64,000 nt of DNA from Planococcus citri (taxonomy: Eukaryota > Arthropoda > Insecta > Hemiptera > Pseudococcidae): NCBI RefSeq assembly GCF_950023065.1, contig NC_088681.1, positions 1,054,001-1,118,000 on the forward strand, given 5' to 3'. Positions 1 to 12,335 of this stretch are shown here, in pieces. A program made the position numbers and the translations under genes. The first letter of the stretch is position 1. Each line of letters opens with the position of its first letter. The notes under the pieces were generated by a model. That model had not been told where the DNA came from, did not search any database, and saw only the letters and a list, made by a program, of their open reading frames with translations.

Positions 1-152
1 GAATATGAAAATCAAAATTTCCCCCACCTATCACTTCGAATACTCAGTTATCGATTTTTCTCACTAAGCGGTCTTTAAAAAAAATATAAGCTACCTGAAT
101 GAAAAATTAAGGATCTCGATGGGTTTTAGATATTCCAACATAGTCAAAAAAT

Positions 153-427
153 CAGTGGCGTAGCCAGGATTTCCTCAAGGAGGGGGCAAAACCAGATTTT
201 TAGGCATGAAAAATTGAAATGAGTAATTTTCTGGAAATCTATTGTGATGTGTGATGATATCATGAAAATGAAGGCAAAATTACTGCTCGAGCGAAACGAG
301 AGTGAAAATTTTTAGAAAAAATGGGTCCAAACAACAAAAAAACGTCCATTTTTGTATGTTTTCTTTCAAATTTTCGCTCGCAAGGGGGGGCATGACCCCC
401 TTCGCCCTCCCTTTGGCTACGCCACTG
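153..427. mobile_element. hAT-type MITE, 275 bp, 8-bp TSD
   Basis: The left end reads CAGTGGCGTAGCCA and the right end is its inverse, TGGCTACGCCACTG. Both sides are flanked by the same 8-mer CAAAAAAT (145-152 and 428-435), an exact target-site duplication. CAGTGGCG-type ends with 8-bp duplications are typical of the hAT superfamily. There is no transposase, so it is non-autonomous. A truncated inverted relative lies at about 8321-8480. Confidence 0.9.
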
Positions 428-577
428 CAAAAAATTGTATAAGTTGATGAAAAAAAATCAAATAGCCTGTTATAATCTTGGATAAAGACATTTCTGCTTT
501 CATTTTGAATTACGAATTATGATCTTATTTTAATGCCCAATTTAGAACTGGTACTGATCAAATTTTTTTGAACTAAA

Positions 578-875
578 TTTTTTCAAAGTTCTAAAAATGT
601 GGTTCTGAAGCCAATTCTCTTAATCTTCTTTCTGGGTTCATTTCAATCACAAATGAATTTTGGTGCCTTCTTTTGACAAGAGTAGAAAAAGGATATTTTT
701 TAGACCCAAAATTTTTTCAAAAAATTGTCTCAAAGTTCTAAAATAATGCTATTTTGAAGCTACAATTCTGATAACCTTCTTTCTGGATCATATTTCAACC
801 ACAAACAAATTTTGGAGCCTTCTTTTGGCAAGAATGAGAAAAAGGGTATCTACCTATTTTTTTTAACCTAAATTT
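578..875. repeat. Two-copy diverged tandem duplication (~145 bp unit)
   Basis: Two consecutive segments share the same order of words: CAAAGTTCTAAAA, then TTCTTTCTGG, then CACAAA, TTTTGG and GCCTTCTTTTG. They start near 583 and near 732. They have diverged clearly from each other. No coding potential is seen. Confidence 0.6.
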
Positions 876-1479
876 TTGCAATTATAAAATGTGCGATTAT
901 TTGGAGCAGCTTCAGCGGAAACTTGCCATTTTGTTGATATTCTTACCTCAATCCTGTTCTAAGGACCACTGGACATAAGTCAGGTACGTATTTTTCAAAA
1001 TTTTACAATTTTTTTTTTTGCAAAAGTTTAATCAACTAAAAAAAAAGCAACATTAGTCATATATGTCTAAATTATGATTACAAAGTGATAATAATTGAAA
1101 TATATACCAGAAATGAAATTTTCATAAAATGAAAAATCTGACTAGATAGATAATATTATATTTTAATTTTTTTGATCAAATTTATGCAACTTTTGGACAA
1201 TTTAGGAAAATTCACCCCGCTCCCTGAATCACCGTCAATGTCTCACTGAGCAGCTGATTTTTTTAAAACAGCTATCTTACCTACTTATTATAAATCTTCA
1301 CGCTCTGGCAAAAAAAAATGGGCGAAGTCAGTGACTGAGTGATCGAGAGGTTCTCTTGTTGATTGTTTTCATTTGTCGATTTTTCCTGCGGATCAATTCT
1401 TAATGGTGAACTTTAGTTTGCCACAATTCAAAATTCAAAGAGCAGCTGGACCCATTCCTAACCATTTAAATCGAGAAAA

Positions 1480-1800
1480 ATGAAAAATGTCCCCCCCCCC
1501 ACCAAAAATTAATTGTCGGAAATAAGTATGCATTTTGGAAAATTGTCCATATATGTAGTGATGGAAATGGTCTTGAATACGATTATTCTGATTTTTTAGT
1601 CGAGCGAGCTAAAACTTTATGTAGGCTACTTTATCGGAAAAAAATTCCTCCCCCCCCCCCTCAAGATGGTAAACAGATATAAATTTCGGAAATTGCCCAC
1701 AAAGTGATAGAAAGCGTCGTGAATACGATTAATCTGAGTTTTGTAGAGCAGGCTAAAATTATACGAGTATGTGGGTTGCTTCAAAAGAATTATTCCAAAA
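1480..1800. repeat. Direct repeat pair with poly-C tracts
   Basis: Two segments about 150 bp apart share GAAAATTG/GAAATTGCCCA, a GTGATGGAAA/GTGATAGAAA word, GAATACGATTA and an AGCTAAAA-like tail. A run of about ten C residues precedes each. The small open frame across this stretch has no recognisable product. Confidence 0.5.
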
Positions 1801-2149
1801 CTGTGAATTCAGAAATCTGCTTAAAACTCCAAGATAGCTCAAATCCGCCCTTATCGGTTCGAAAAGTCGGAAATTGGATGCAAATTCGAGCATCAGCTTT
1901 CCACCTCGATTAAACTAAATTTTGAAACAAGCAAGTCAAATTTAGCCCCAAAAATTCAGAAAATTTTCCTCGACATGGAATGTACCTATCAAAATTGAAA
2001 GAAAATTTTTTGAATTGAACAAAACTAAACCTAAAGATCACGCAAAAATACTTCATAAGCTGAAATTTCAGTAGACAAAGTACATTTTACGAATTTTAAT
2101 GAATTTTTAAGAAGCAAAATTTGGCTCAAATGATGGGAAAACATCAAAA

Positions 2150-2540
2150 TTTCATTAAATTGACCTACTTAGGTGAAATCTGGTAGGTGTGTACCCCATT
2201 TTCGACCCCTCTGAATCAGTTGGAAACGGTTTCAAGTTCTGGAGTCTTTAGCAATTTTTCGAGAAAAAAAAAGTTGTGAAAATTTCAGCTTTCAAAAATC
2301 TGCTGGAGGTTCTAGGACTGCCTGCTCAAAACGGTTTGAAATTCTTTCAAGTCGATAGTTGGGGAGGGGGTTCTTTGAAAATAAATTACACACCCAATTT
2401 CAGCTTTATAAGTAAATCTGGTTAAATTTTGATTTGGTTTTTCCCATTTTTTTGTCCAAATTTAATTTTTAGAAATTTACCAAAAATCGAGATGTGCTCT
2501 TTAATAACTGAAATTTTGACTGTAGATAGTTCTAGTGATA
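2150..2540. repeat. Decayed fold-back relic (TAGTC family)
   Basis: The left half carries the GAAACGGTTT word of the family. The right half carries AAAATCTGCTGGAGG, GCTCAAAACGGTTTGAAA, CAATTTCAGCTTT and then TTTTGACTGTAG. That is the same module order as the right arm of the intact copy at 26659-28413. The termini are no longer definable. Confidence 0.45.
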
Positions 2541-5149
2541 AATTTTTGCATGCTTTTTCAATTTAGCACTGTTCAGAGCAGAAATTTATTTTTCTATCAA
2601 TTTGGATAAGTACTTTCGTTGTAAGATATTTTTTTCAAATCTTTTTTTTTTTTCAAAAATGCAAATGATAAAAAAAGTAAATAATTTTTGCATCATATTT
2701 ACTTTTTTTTCAAACTTCTTGAGAAACATTATGAATAAAAAAAAGACATATTTTTGAAAAATGCATCAAAAACAACACAAAGTGATCTCAAACCACTTCA
2801 ATAAGTACATCTCTAATAGTAAATAACTCAACACTCAATCTCGAATAATCTACTGCAACAAACTCGTTAATCTCTCCTTGCAACTTCATCATCCTGTCTC
2901 ACCAAAAAAGGAAAAAAAAACAATCTAAAACAAGACAGTGAAAAAGAAGATAGAAAAAAGTATCTACCAAACTCGCAACGAAGAGAGGGGGAAAAAAAGG
3001 TAAGGTAAAAGTAAAATGCCTATAAATCGGAATCTTAATTCGTGTTCGCAGCATCGTAAGCCACTTATACTCACCCTAAAATAAGATTTCCTACAACAAT
3101 TTGCTTGACATTTCCCCCACATTTCATTTTTCCATCGTGTTATGGCTGTTATTCGTCTTTATTAGGGACTGGTAATTTGACGTTATTGGTAGATATGAAA
3201 CGACTAAACCGGGCACAACGCCATTTAAACGTATCGCAATTCTGCGAATTTGCTGCCAATTGGCGACGCTGCTCGTGTTTTTCTACCATAAGCTCGTATA
3301 CCTGAGAAGATAAATATGTACGCAATTTCGAGATTACCAGAAATCTTTATTTTATTACTTTAAGGTTTCTTGTTTTTTTTTTCTTTCTCGTCCTTCTTTC
3401 TCGGTAAATTACACACAAAAATTGTGTGTGTATAAAAAAAAAAGGTTCCGGGTAAGTATATCCGGGAAATGAAGTTATTTTATTATTTTTATAGAGGAAA
3501 AAACTATCGAGGTGAATTTACGCGCGATATTATTTACTTAGGGTTTCTTTTTCCTATATACTCCTTGTGTACGCCTTATAAAAAATTAATACCATATACG
3601 AGGTAATTGATCTGTGACGGTTCGGTTGGAACACCGCCGCCGTTATCAAACTAGTAATTATCAAAGAGTGGGTGAATTTTCAGATGTTTTTATACGTATA
3701 ATTTTATTCGCGTACAAATACGTACCTAATGACGACCAGTTCGAAAGTTCGACCAATTAATAAACATTCGTTAATTATTAATAGGTTACATCTAAGCATT
3801 TAAACCCGACATATTTTTCGATATAAATTGAATTTCCATCGTTTATTTTGATGAAAAATTTAAATTTCATATCGAATATTCACGGCGATAATAAGCTTAC
3901 AGTTCACACAAAAATCGCACACACTCTAAAGTGGACACGAATTGATAAACACGTATCCCCATTTAATTAAAATTGAGTTGAAGCAACCTTCTCAACTCAT
4001 ACCTATCCGTATGAGAAAAGTTCAAATCAAGTGCAAACTTTTTTTTTATTCGGGAAAAAAAACAATTGAATTTTCAATACAATTAGAACACTGAATATAT
4101 TGTTTAGGTACATATAATCTAGATATCTACTAAATATTTAATCGATGATTTTTCATACTTACTTTGCATTCGTATAGAAAAAAATCCTGCACATTTACGT
4201 GAGAAAAAAAAAGATAGACAAATAAAGTAGGAAGGTACCAGATGAACAAGTAATAGGTATAGAGCAAAACTAGGTAGTGGTAGAGGTATAGGTACTTAAT
4301 TGCGCAACAAAAGTATTCGTTTTCAAATGAAAGGATTACAAAGTTAAATTAATGCAAAGCTGTAACAACAGCAGCAGTAGCTAAATAAGCAGCCCGCCCT
4401 ATAATATTCAAGACAACCAATCATGGTCCGCAGACTGCTGGTTGGATTTCTCAGCCCTAAAATAATCTCAACCACCCACTATAACACTTACAATTGCGAA
4501 ACCCTTCACTACACAACGCAGCTTTATATGTACGAGTATTCTCGTATACTTTCTCAAGTTTAACTCTTATCTTTATTTCGCATTCAGACCGAATCTCATT
4601 TTTGCTCGTTTCATTGGGGGGACGAGTGTTTCATCAGTGGGGAATAAAAATCGCCTTTCATATTACCGCTATGCTGCTATTGCTGCTGTACGCAAACACG
4701 CCCTTATTTTTTCATCTTTTTTTCTCCTTTAACTTTTAACACGTATAATTTATATTGAAATCGTTACCGTACGTGCAAACATCTTTTTTATATTATGTAG
4801 ATGTACCTACTAGTACTTTACCAAAACTGGGGCTGGATGGGTTTGAATATTATTTGAATTTTTTTGTCGTATTATTTTCACGAGGTATAGATACCTATTT
4901 CTATTAGGTATGTAAAAGAGAGTGAAGAGGAAAGATTTCAAAGCTCAATATCGTAATTCGTATTAAATTATTGAAATAATAGTCCATTGTATTATAAATA
5001 TTGATACCGTTTTGATATTTTCTCGCTCAATTCCATGATTATTAGCATAATTTTCAGTTAAGTAGGTATAAAAAGTTAATTATTTTGCTTCAAAATTTTA
5101 AAATTTAAATTGTGATAGATATGTATATTTTTTAATATTCAAAATTTAA
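2541..5149. other. No gene recognised; A+T-rich sequence
   Basis: Simple A/T runs dominate, with short open frames such as one at 3105-3305 that show no recognisable protein. The stretch near 3,000-3,700 looks less repetitive and may be single-copy sequence. No splice-supported exon was found. An octamer-like ATGCAAAT occurs at about 2659. Confidence 0.5.
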
Positions 5150-5250
5150 AAAGAAAAGCAAAACGAATCCAAACGAAACGAGGGCAGAAGCTCTCGAAAA
5201 TTAGTATTTTGAGAGGTATAAAATCATCTTGTATGATTTTTTTATTTAGA
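5150..5250. repeat. Dispersed repeat fragment with CTCTCGAAAAT hairpin
   Basis: Contains GAAACGAGGGCAGAAGCTCTC, a word followed by an imperfect hairpin (CTCTC...AAAAT, short loop, ATTTT...GAGAG). The same block recurs near 20690, 21085, 29210, 29500 and 29590, so this is one copy of a dispersed family (see 20340-21290). Confidence 0.45.
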
Positions 5251-5639
5251 GGTGAATTTTGACATGAGCGAGAATAATGGTAGGTAGCTTATATGTATAT
5301 TTTTCGGGGTTCAATTTTTAAAAAAAGTCACTGGACAATATTTTAAAAAAAGGCCCAGAAATCTTGAAATTAGAAATATAAAACTCCGATAGCCTAATCG
5401 TCTTCCTAACGATGGAAATTTTTGAACTCACACTCGTCAAATTCAACGAAACTAAGCTAGATCGAATGAACATGTCCTAAAACTCCAAAAACCAACATTT
5501 CACCCTACTAAAGTTCATTTTTGGATTTTTTGTGAACTTTTGAAGGTCAAATTTTCATCGCAAATGTTCAAAATTTCGTAAATTCGAACTCTTCTGAAGC
5601 GAAGTGGCCCAGATTTTAGTTCAATAAGCGGAATTGATT

Positions 5640-5970
5640 CGGGATTCGATTATGACCTTAAAACCGCCCTCCCTCACTCATTCAACTCGCCTAGGGAGAG
5701 AGAGTAAAGGATTCCCAACTCAACGTTATTTGACTGGAAGATGATTTTTCAAACACAAGAGAAAGAAAAACGGGCCGGATCTTTCGTTTCCTGCTCGTTT
5801 TATGGTGATGGAGTTCGAAGTTTTTCATTCCTGGCGCAGAACCCGCTCACCTATCTAGTCAAATTCTCATCGCAACTGTAAGTGGTTTATTAAATATATA
5901 ATATTTCTCTCAATTCCTAAACGGACAATTATGTTGTGTAGGGTATGAGGAGGTGGAGAGCGGAGATCGT
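5640..5970. repeat. Single copy of the GCGCAGAACCC repeat unit
   Basis: Shares TTCCTGGCGCAGAACCCG, then TAGTCAAATT, CATCGCAACT and TTTCTCTCAATTCCT-like words in the same order as the array at 15880-17085. It lies more than 10 kb away, so the unit is dispersed as well as tandem. Confidence 0.55.
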
Positions 5971-6979
5971 GACTTGATTATTTTTATTACTTTTTCAAAC
6001 ATGGGAACAAAAAATAACAAAGAGTTGAGATTCATTTTTGTCTGGCTGGATGTTTGAGCCACCGAAGTTGATTTTTCAATTTTTTTAAAAGTAAATTTAA
6101 GTCTTTTTGAGAAATTACAAACCTTGTATTATGAGGAGAAAATCCAAAATCGTTTATTTTGCTCCGCAGCAAATTATTCAATAAGTACATGCGGTTATTC
6201 GAAGAAACTAGAATACAACACTGCACCTCATCTGTATCTATTATTTTTTAAAACTCAAACAAATTTGTATTCTTCATTAAATATAAAGTATCCGACTGTC
6301 GACGTATACACGCTTCCGCCTTCCAATTCGCCCACTCCTCAACTTAGACAGCCTTTAAATATTAACGACGTTTGATATTTTTTTTTGAAAAAATCACATT
6401 TCGGTTAATTTACAATTCATTGAACCGAGTAGAAAGTTGAACAAGTCAAATACTTCAAAATGCAATATCTCATCGTCGAGCAACGTATAATCTAACTCGT
6501 CGTTCAATAACCAGCAATTGCACTTCTAGAAACAATACATAGATATGTACTTTAACTTTTCCATGTCGAAGTGACAAAAACTTTATTCCTAAATGAACAC
6601 CATCACACGACTGGATGTAATAAAAAATGCATCGTCGTTCACCGACCTAAAACGCACCAACAACCAACATGCCATGCCACCAAATCTATTGGCGCATAGG
6701 TAGCTAAATTAAATACACTTTCCATACCACCGTAGAGCTTACGAATTCATAATCATACCTAATTGCATCAAAATTTTAGCTAAGTACCGATATACGTACT
6801 CGTACGTTTCACTTTGTGGAGTCGGACGCTTATGAATTATGATCATGAATAGATAGTCACTGTTACTTTACTTTCTCATTACGTCAGCACGATATGTAGC
6901 AAATTGTCTACTTCATGTGCCTACATACTTACCTAGACTGATATTGCTTTACCACCAGAAAAATTTCTGAGCCTGGAAA
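5971..6979. other. No gene recognised
   Basis: Small overlapping open frames on both strands (around 6030-6375) have compositionally simple products with no recognisable domain. No splice sites or repeat ends were convincing here. Confidence 0.5.
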
Positions 6980-7830
6980 AATTTAACCTAAAGATGGGTT
7001 CATCACCAGCCAAAATTTCAAACGCTAAAGTACATTTTTCAATTTTTGAAGAGTTTTAAAATCTTAGAAAAATCGGTAAAAAAATCAAAAATTCATCAAT
7101 TGGCATAAAAAATTGAACCCCTCCACCACAACCAATGAAAACGATTTTGAACCCTTTTTTGCTGTTCTGGAGTCCCCAGTAGATTGCTGAAAATTGACAT
7201 CTCCATGAAATTTTACACAATGAAAGGGGAAAGCTAAAATTTGAGATGGTTTCAAGCATTTCTATACTTTTAGAGCATTCAGCCATTCTTTTGACAATTC
7301 CAGATTGACCCACTCCACTAATTACGCAATCATTTTTCAAAATCGATTTCTGTAAATTCAGACCTGAATATTTTTTAAATTTTCAATTACGAAATCGCTG
7401 GAGAAATACACACTTATCTACTGCTCTGAACTAGCAGAAACCGATTTTGAAAAAATTTCGTGTAATTGATCAAAATGGGTTATGGTACAATGCATTTTAA
7501 AGTTGATTTTCACGGGTTTTATGACATTTTTTGAAAGTCTGACCTTTCCAACTTTATTTGGTGAAATTTTTAGGAAATTCTAACTTTCAAAAATCTTCTG
7601 GAGGCTCCAGAACTGCTCCAAACGATTCGAAATAGTTTCCAAACCATTTGGAAGGTCGAAAATAGAGTGCATAATGAATTTCAAATTTTTTGATAAATTC
7701 AGTAAAATTTATTTTTTTTTTTTAAATTTTGGCCCAAATTCGTTTTTTTTTTAAACAAAAAAATAAATGCGCTTTAGCACCTGAAATTTTGACCGACGAT
7801 GTATTTTTACATGATTTTTTGGGTGGGGGG
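6980..7830. repeat. Decayed fold-back element (TAGTC family)
   Basis: The left half (from about 7003) reads TCACCAGCCAAAATTTCAAA, then a CTGTTCTGGAGTCCCCAG block. The right half has CTGGAGGCTCCAGAACTGCT followed by GCGCTTTAGCACCTGAAA and TTTTTACATGATTTTTT. The halves are inverted relative to each other, as in the intact copies. Substitutions and indels make it an old copy and its ends are not definable. Confidence 0.55.
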
Positions 7831-8320
7831 GGGGGTGCGATGAGGGTATATTCTTAAGGAGCTAATTACTCTGAATTCTTCTTCTTTTTCACATAAATAT
7901 TGACGAATACCTTGTACATATAAATAATAAATTTAAGAATTTTGAACTTTTGCCACTTTGTGGGACCTATCAGACCATAGAAGTTTTTTTAAAAATTTAG
8001 TGAAAAACAGTGCTGCCACTTTTGAAGTATTAAAAATCATCCGGAAAATTCGACATGACAATTGTGAACACTTGCATTTCAAGTTGAAAGTCATCCAGAA
8101 AAATTTCGATCTTTAAGAAAAAAAAATATTTTCTCGTTATGTTTTAAATTGTTCGAATCGATAAGCAATACGAAAAAATTTCATCCGAATTTTTTTGATA
8201 TACGTACACGAGTACCTACTCTTATTCGAGTATTTTCCAAAAATAGGTAATGCAAATGGCTGTAAAAACTGAAATTTTTCTTCATGTTGTGAAATTGGGA
8301 TTATATCTATTTCCCCGCAA

Positions 8321-8480
8321 CGACGTAGCCGAGGGGGGCAAAGGGGACCATCAACCCCTCCCCCCTTGTGAGCATTTGGACCCATTCTTTCGAAAATTTT
8401 TCGCTCGAGCCAGTAATTTTACCTCCATTTTTATATAATCATCACATCATTACAAAAGGTTTTCAAAAAAATATCTCTCA
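8321..8480 (-). repeat. Truncated hAT MITE copy, inverted
   Basis: The sequence ACGTAGCCGAGGGGG, then TTTGGACCCATT, TTTTCGCTCGAGC, AGTAATTTTACCT and ATCATCACATC follows the reverse complement of the 153-427 element in the same order. The far end is lost and no target duplication was found. It abuts the 3' end of the LINE pseudogene. Confidence 0.6.
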
Positions 8481-8483
8481 TTA

Positions 8484-10640
8484 TCATCATTGAACTTTGG
8501 CCCGGTGAGCAGTTCAGCCCATCTAGGAAACTGTAGAAGAATTGCTTGCCGATGTATCATCAAGTTTTTTCTTCAGTCTTCCTCTGCTCCTCCTGCCAGT
8601 TGGAGTGTATTCTTTGACTTTTCGATGGGACCGTTCATCAGGCATTCTGTCAACGTGTTTTCGCCATTTCTTTCTGTATTCTTTCACTTGTCTAATGATT
8701 GGCTCTGCTCCTAGCTGCTTCAGGATGAGTTCGTTCCTTTTCCTATCTCATCTAGTATATCCTGCTGTGGCTCGCATGAATCTCATTTCTGCTGCGGTTA
8801 CTCTACTTTTTATATCCTTTCTCATTGTCCATGTCTCACTTCCATACAGTAGCATTGGTCTTGCCAGCGTATTGTAGATTCTTATTCGAGTTTCGGTTCT
8901 GACTTTTCTTGGAGGTATGGCTCGGTTTATCACTCCACTTACTCTCAGGAATTTACTGATCTTAAGTTGTTCGTCAACTTCTCCTTCATATTATGGCAGC
9001 TCACATCCGAGATATTTAAAGCTTTCATCTTGTTCCACTGGCAGTCCATTTACAATGGTTTTACTGCATATTGGCTCTTTCCCCTTGAAGGCCATCACCT
9101 TTGTTTTTGACGGTGAGATTCTCATTCCATACTTATCACTTATCAGCTACTTTCTGAAGGTTGTACATCGCTCACTGCAAGTCATCTTTGTTGTCAGCAA
9201 AGACCACCTGATCATCAGCAAACAACAGGGTATTGACATGGGTGTCGTTGATGTCTAGCCCTTTTGGTTTGGTTTTCAGTCATTCTTTAATCATGTCATT
9301 AAAGTAGATGTTGAACAGACTACATACATGACATTGGGCATCCCTGTCTTACTCCTCTTCCTATCTTCTTTGCTTCCAACATGTTTCCAGATCATACTCT
9401 TATTACATTATCCGTGTATATTTCTTTAATTAGGTGTACTATTTGTTCATTCACTTTGATTTTCCTCAGGATTTCGAACAACTTCTTCCTTTGTACTCGA
9501 TCATACACCTTCTCCAGATCAACAAAGCACATGTGGGTCTCTAAGTTATATTCTCATCTTTTCTCCATCAGCAGCTTTGTTGCGTATACCCCATCTATGC
9601 ATATACCCCATCTATGCATGATCTTCCCTTTCAAAATCCATTTTGGCATTCCAATGTTATTGGTTCCGCATGGCTCTTGATTCTTCTCGCTAGCATCTTT
9701 GCAAATATTTTGTAAGCAGCATTTAGTCCTCTTCTATCAGTAAGTCTTTTTCAATGATTTCCATTCTTCTTTTGTACAGCCAGTTTGTTACTGAATTGTT
9801 TAATCTTTAATCAGTTGATGTTGAGCTGTGTCTGTCTACATTCAGTTGTCTTTCCTATGTTGTTGACTCTGATGGCTGCTTCGACAAGATGGTGATCCAA
9901 TCAGATGCTGTAACCCCAGAATACCCTCACATCTAGCATTGTCTTCTTGGCATGGATGTTCGGCACCACATAATCGATTATCGACTCTTGGTCTCTAGCA
10001 GCCCATGGCATTTCTTAGAACCCGTTCATAATTGTGAGATGTCAATCAGCCTTTTCCCATTCTTGTTAACCGTGATATCTCCGTGTCTTCCTACCACTTT
10101 GTCATCTTCACTTGACCCTGTTCTTGCATTGAGGTCTCCTATTACAAAAATGCAGCGTTTTGGGTTCATCTTGTTGATGGTCTTTTGGAGCTGTTTGTAG
10201 AACTCACCACTTTTCTCCTTTTTGCCTTCCTTTGGAGCATATACGCCAATCACTGAAATATCTTGGTTCCCAAATTTCAGATTTATCTCGATTTGTCTTT
10301 CACTCCATATTCTATATGCCTGGATGTCGTCTTTGAGTCTGTTCTGTGTATAAATCATAATCCCTGCTCTGGCACGTTCAGCTTTTCCTACTCCAGCATA
10401 TACTCTGGTGAATTCTCCTTGTTCATTGTTGCCGCTGCCCTTTTTCTTGGTTTCCATGATAACAGCTATGTCAATGTTTCTCTGCATCAAGATGTATTCC
10501 AGATTTCCAGCTCCTCTTCTTTTCCATTTATTCCTCGCACATTCCAGGTAGCGATCTTCAGCCTGTTTTGTTTCTTCCATAGTGTGGGCTTTTTTGCCTG
10601 CTGCCCAGCAGCGTTCCCTCTAAATTTCGATTTTTGGTGC
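8484..10640 (-). pseudogene. Broken non-LTR retrotransposon (endonuclease + reverse transcriptase)
   Basis: Read on the minus strand, this is an APE-type LINE. The endonuclease lies at about 10550-10030: ATWNVRG is at 10532-10552, then METK, VYAP and GDLNARTG (about 10117-10140). The reverse transcriptase follows, with the catalytic motif LLFADD at about 9211-9228. The C-terminal segment at 8933-8540 includes RPMLLYGSETWTMR and the basic GRRSRGRLKK tail. The element is dead. ATWNVRG is in a different frame from the rest of the endonuclease. In-frame stops lie at 9280-9282, 9172-9174 and 8991-8993, and at least one further frame change is needed. The 3' end is followed by an ATGATGATAATGA-like stretch that could be a microsatellite tail, as some LINE clades have. 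The clade (RTE-, CR1- or I-like) was not determined. Confidence 0.87.
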
Positions 10641-11180
10641 TGAAAAAACTGATTTTGCCCTCTCCTTGAGAAAATCCACTTTTTTTGTCACACATATGTG
10701 ACGAGGCAGCAAAAATGCAGTTAATTAAGGTGAAACACCTGTTTCAGAAGAGGAAATTTTCAAGATACAAATTTAACCAAAAAAATAAGCGATTTGTAAA
10801 TTCCCAACTGCTCAGTAAAACCTCAAAAGTAGTCTTACAAAATATAGATTTGATGGCAATGGTCTGTTGGGTTGACACAGAATCTTGCAAATACCATCTT
10901 TAATGAACAATGCCATTCAACTCAAAACAGGTTAGTAGGGGCTAGAGCGAAAAACCACGTTTTTCCGAATATGTTTTCTTTTCGAGGACCCATATCTCCT
11001 TTCCGGGAGCACCTCCGGATCCAAAAATATTTCTGAGTGACTTTCAACTCAAAATAGGTATGGAAAAGTACCTATATGTACTGGATTTGGTCAAAATCCA
11101 ACGACATTTTTTTGACGATCTATTCAAATGTACACGCGTAGGGCTACCTACGAATACTTTTTCACTATACTCGTAATGTA
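10641..11180. other. No gene recognised
   Basis: A 72-codon open frame at 10685-10903 has no recognisable product. No splice signals or clear repeat boundaries are seen before the TA at 11179-11180 that flanks the next element. Confidence 0.45.
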
Positions 11181-12333
11181 CAGGGTGCCCAGAAGTATCG
11201 AATACCCCAAAGAAAGTTTTTCATTAAAAATATAGGTTGGCAACGTGAAATAGATGCGTAATTGCGTATGATTGGTGGAATGTTATCTCTCCAGTCCAAC
11301 AACCAATCATGTGCTATCATTATTAGAGGAGAAGGTACAAATATGGACCCCCTCTAGCTTTTTGGCTTTAAAGGGTAGAAAAAATTATCAAATTTGTTTT
11401 TCGAATATACCATTCGAAAGGCCAAAGACTCTAGTATATTGTGTAAAAAATTTTTTTTTTTTGGTTGAAAACTCACGGAGAAATTTGAATTTTACAAAAG
11501 TGACATAAATTGGTACAAATATGGACTCGGGTACAAATATGGACCCCCTAAAAAAATGTCTAAAAATTGCAGAAAATGATGCGAAAATATATTTAAAGAC
11601 GTTTTTTAACTTGAGTATATGAAAAAAACATCGAATGCATGACAATAAACATCAAATACATGAAAAAAATCGAAATCAATAAAAATCGATTTTCATAAGA
11701 AAAAACCGAACTTTCTGGATTTTACTATTTTTACTTCTAAAATGGCCCGTACTATACTTTCTTCGTCCCATTTCCGTCTTTTAGGACTTCTCTTATTTGT
11801 TGATTGCTTTTTTCTCAGCATTCTAGGAAAAATTATATGAAAAAATTTAGGGGTCCATATTTATACCAACGTAAAAAAACTTGTCAGTTTATGAAAAATG
11901 GAAAAAAATACGAAAATCGAGTAAAGTAATGACAAGTATGAAAGCATATTCTGAAAGTATACACTGAGAGCTACTTATTTCGCTAATAATTTTTTTTTTG
12001 AACGTTATTGGAAGTACATCAATTATTAAAAGAAAACAGAGTAAAATTTTCCAATGGCAACAAAAAATCACGAAAAAAAAATCAAATGCTGATTGCAGAC
12101 ACAGAATTTTGCATCGATCCAAAATATGTAACTAGATCGTCAGTACTACACTACTAGAACAATTTTTAGTGCAGACCGTGACCGCAGCGCTAGTAGTATT
12201 CTCTAAACAGAGGGGGGTCCATATTTGTACCTGGGTCCATAATTGTACCTTCTCCTCTATCATTCACTGTGACCAACCAAAGTATTTTGATAGAAAACTT
12301 TTTTAGGGGTACTCGATATTTCTGGGAACCCTG
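11181..12333. mobile_element. Tc1/mariner-type MITE with an inner inverted-repeat element
   Basis: The outer left end is CAGGGTGCCCAGAAGTATCG. The right end is its imperfect inverse (CGATATTTCTGGGAACCCTG). A TA dinucleotide flanks each side (11179-11180 and 12334-12335), as in Tc1/mariner insertions. The imperfect terminal repeats continue for about 60 bp. No transposase frame is seen. A second inverted-repeat pair lies just inside at 11325 and 12258. Confidence 0.75.
11325..12258. mobile_element. Inner inverted-repeat unit with GGTACAAATATGGACCC ends
   Basis: The left end begins AGAGGAGAAGGTACAAATAT and the right end is its inverse, with the palindromic mate at 12230-12258. The word GGTACAAATATGGAC recurs inside at about 11513, 11530, 11847 (inverted) and 12216 (inverted). 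ATCATT sits close outside both ends, but an exact target duplication is not clear. It could be a nested insertion or the subterminal part of the outer MITE. Confidence 0.5.
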
Positions 12334-12335
12334 TA

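Noticed and set aside
10263..10643. 126-codon plus-strand frame
   Set aside because: It is the antisense of the LINE endonuclease region.
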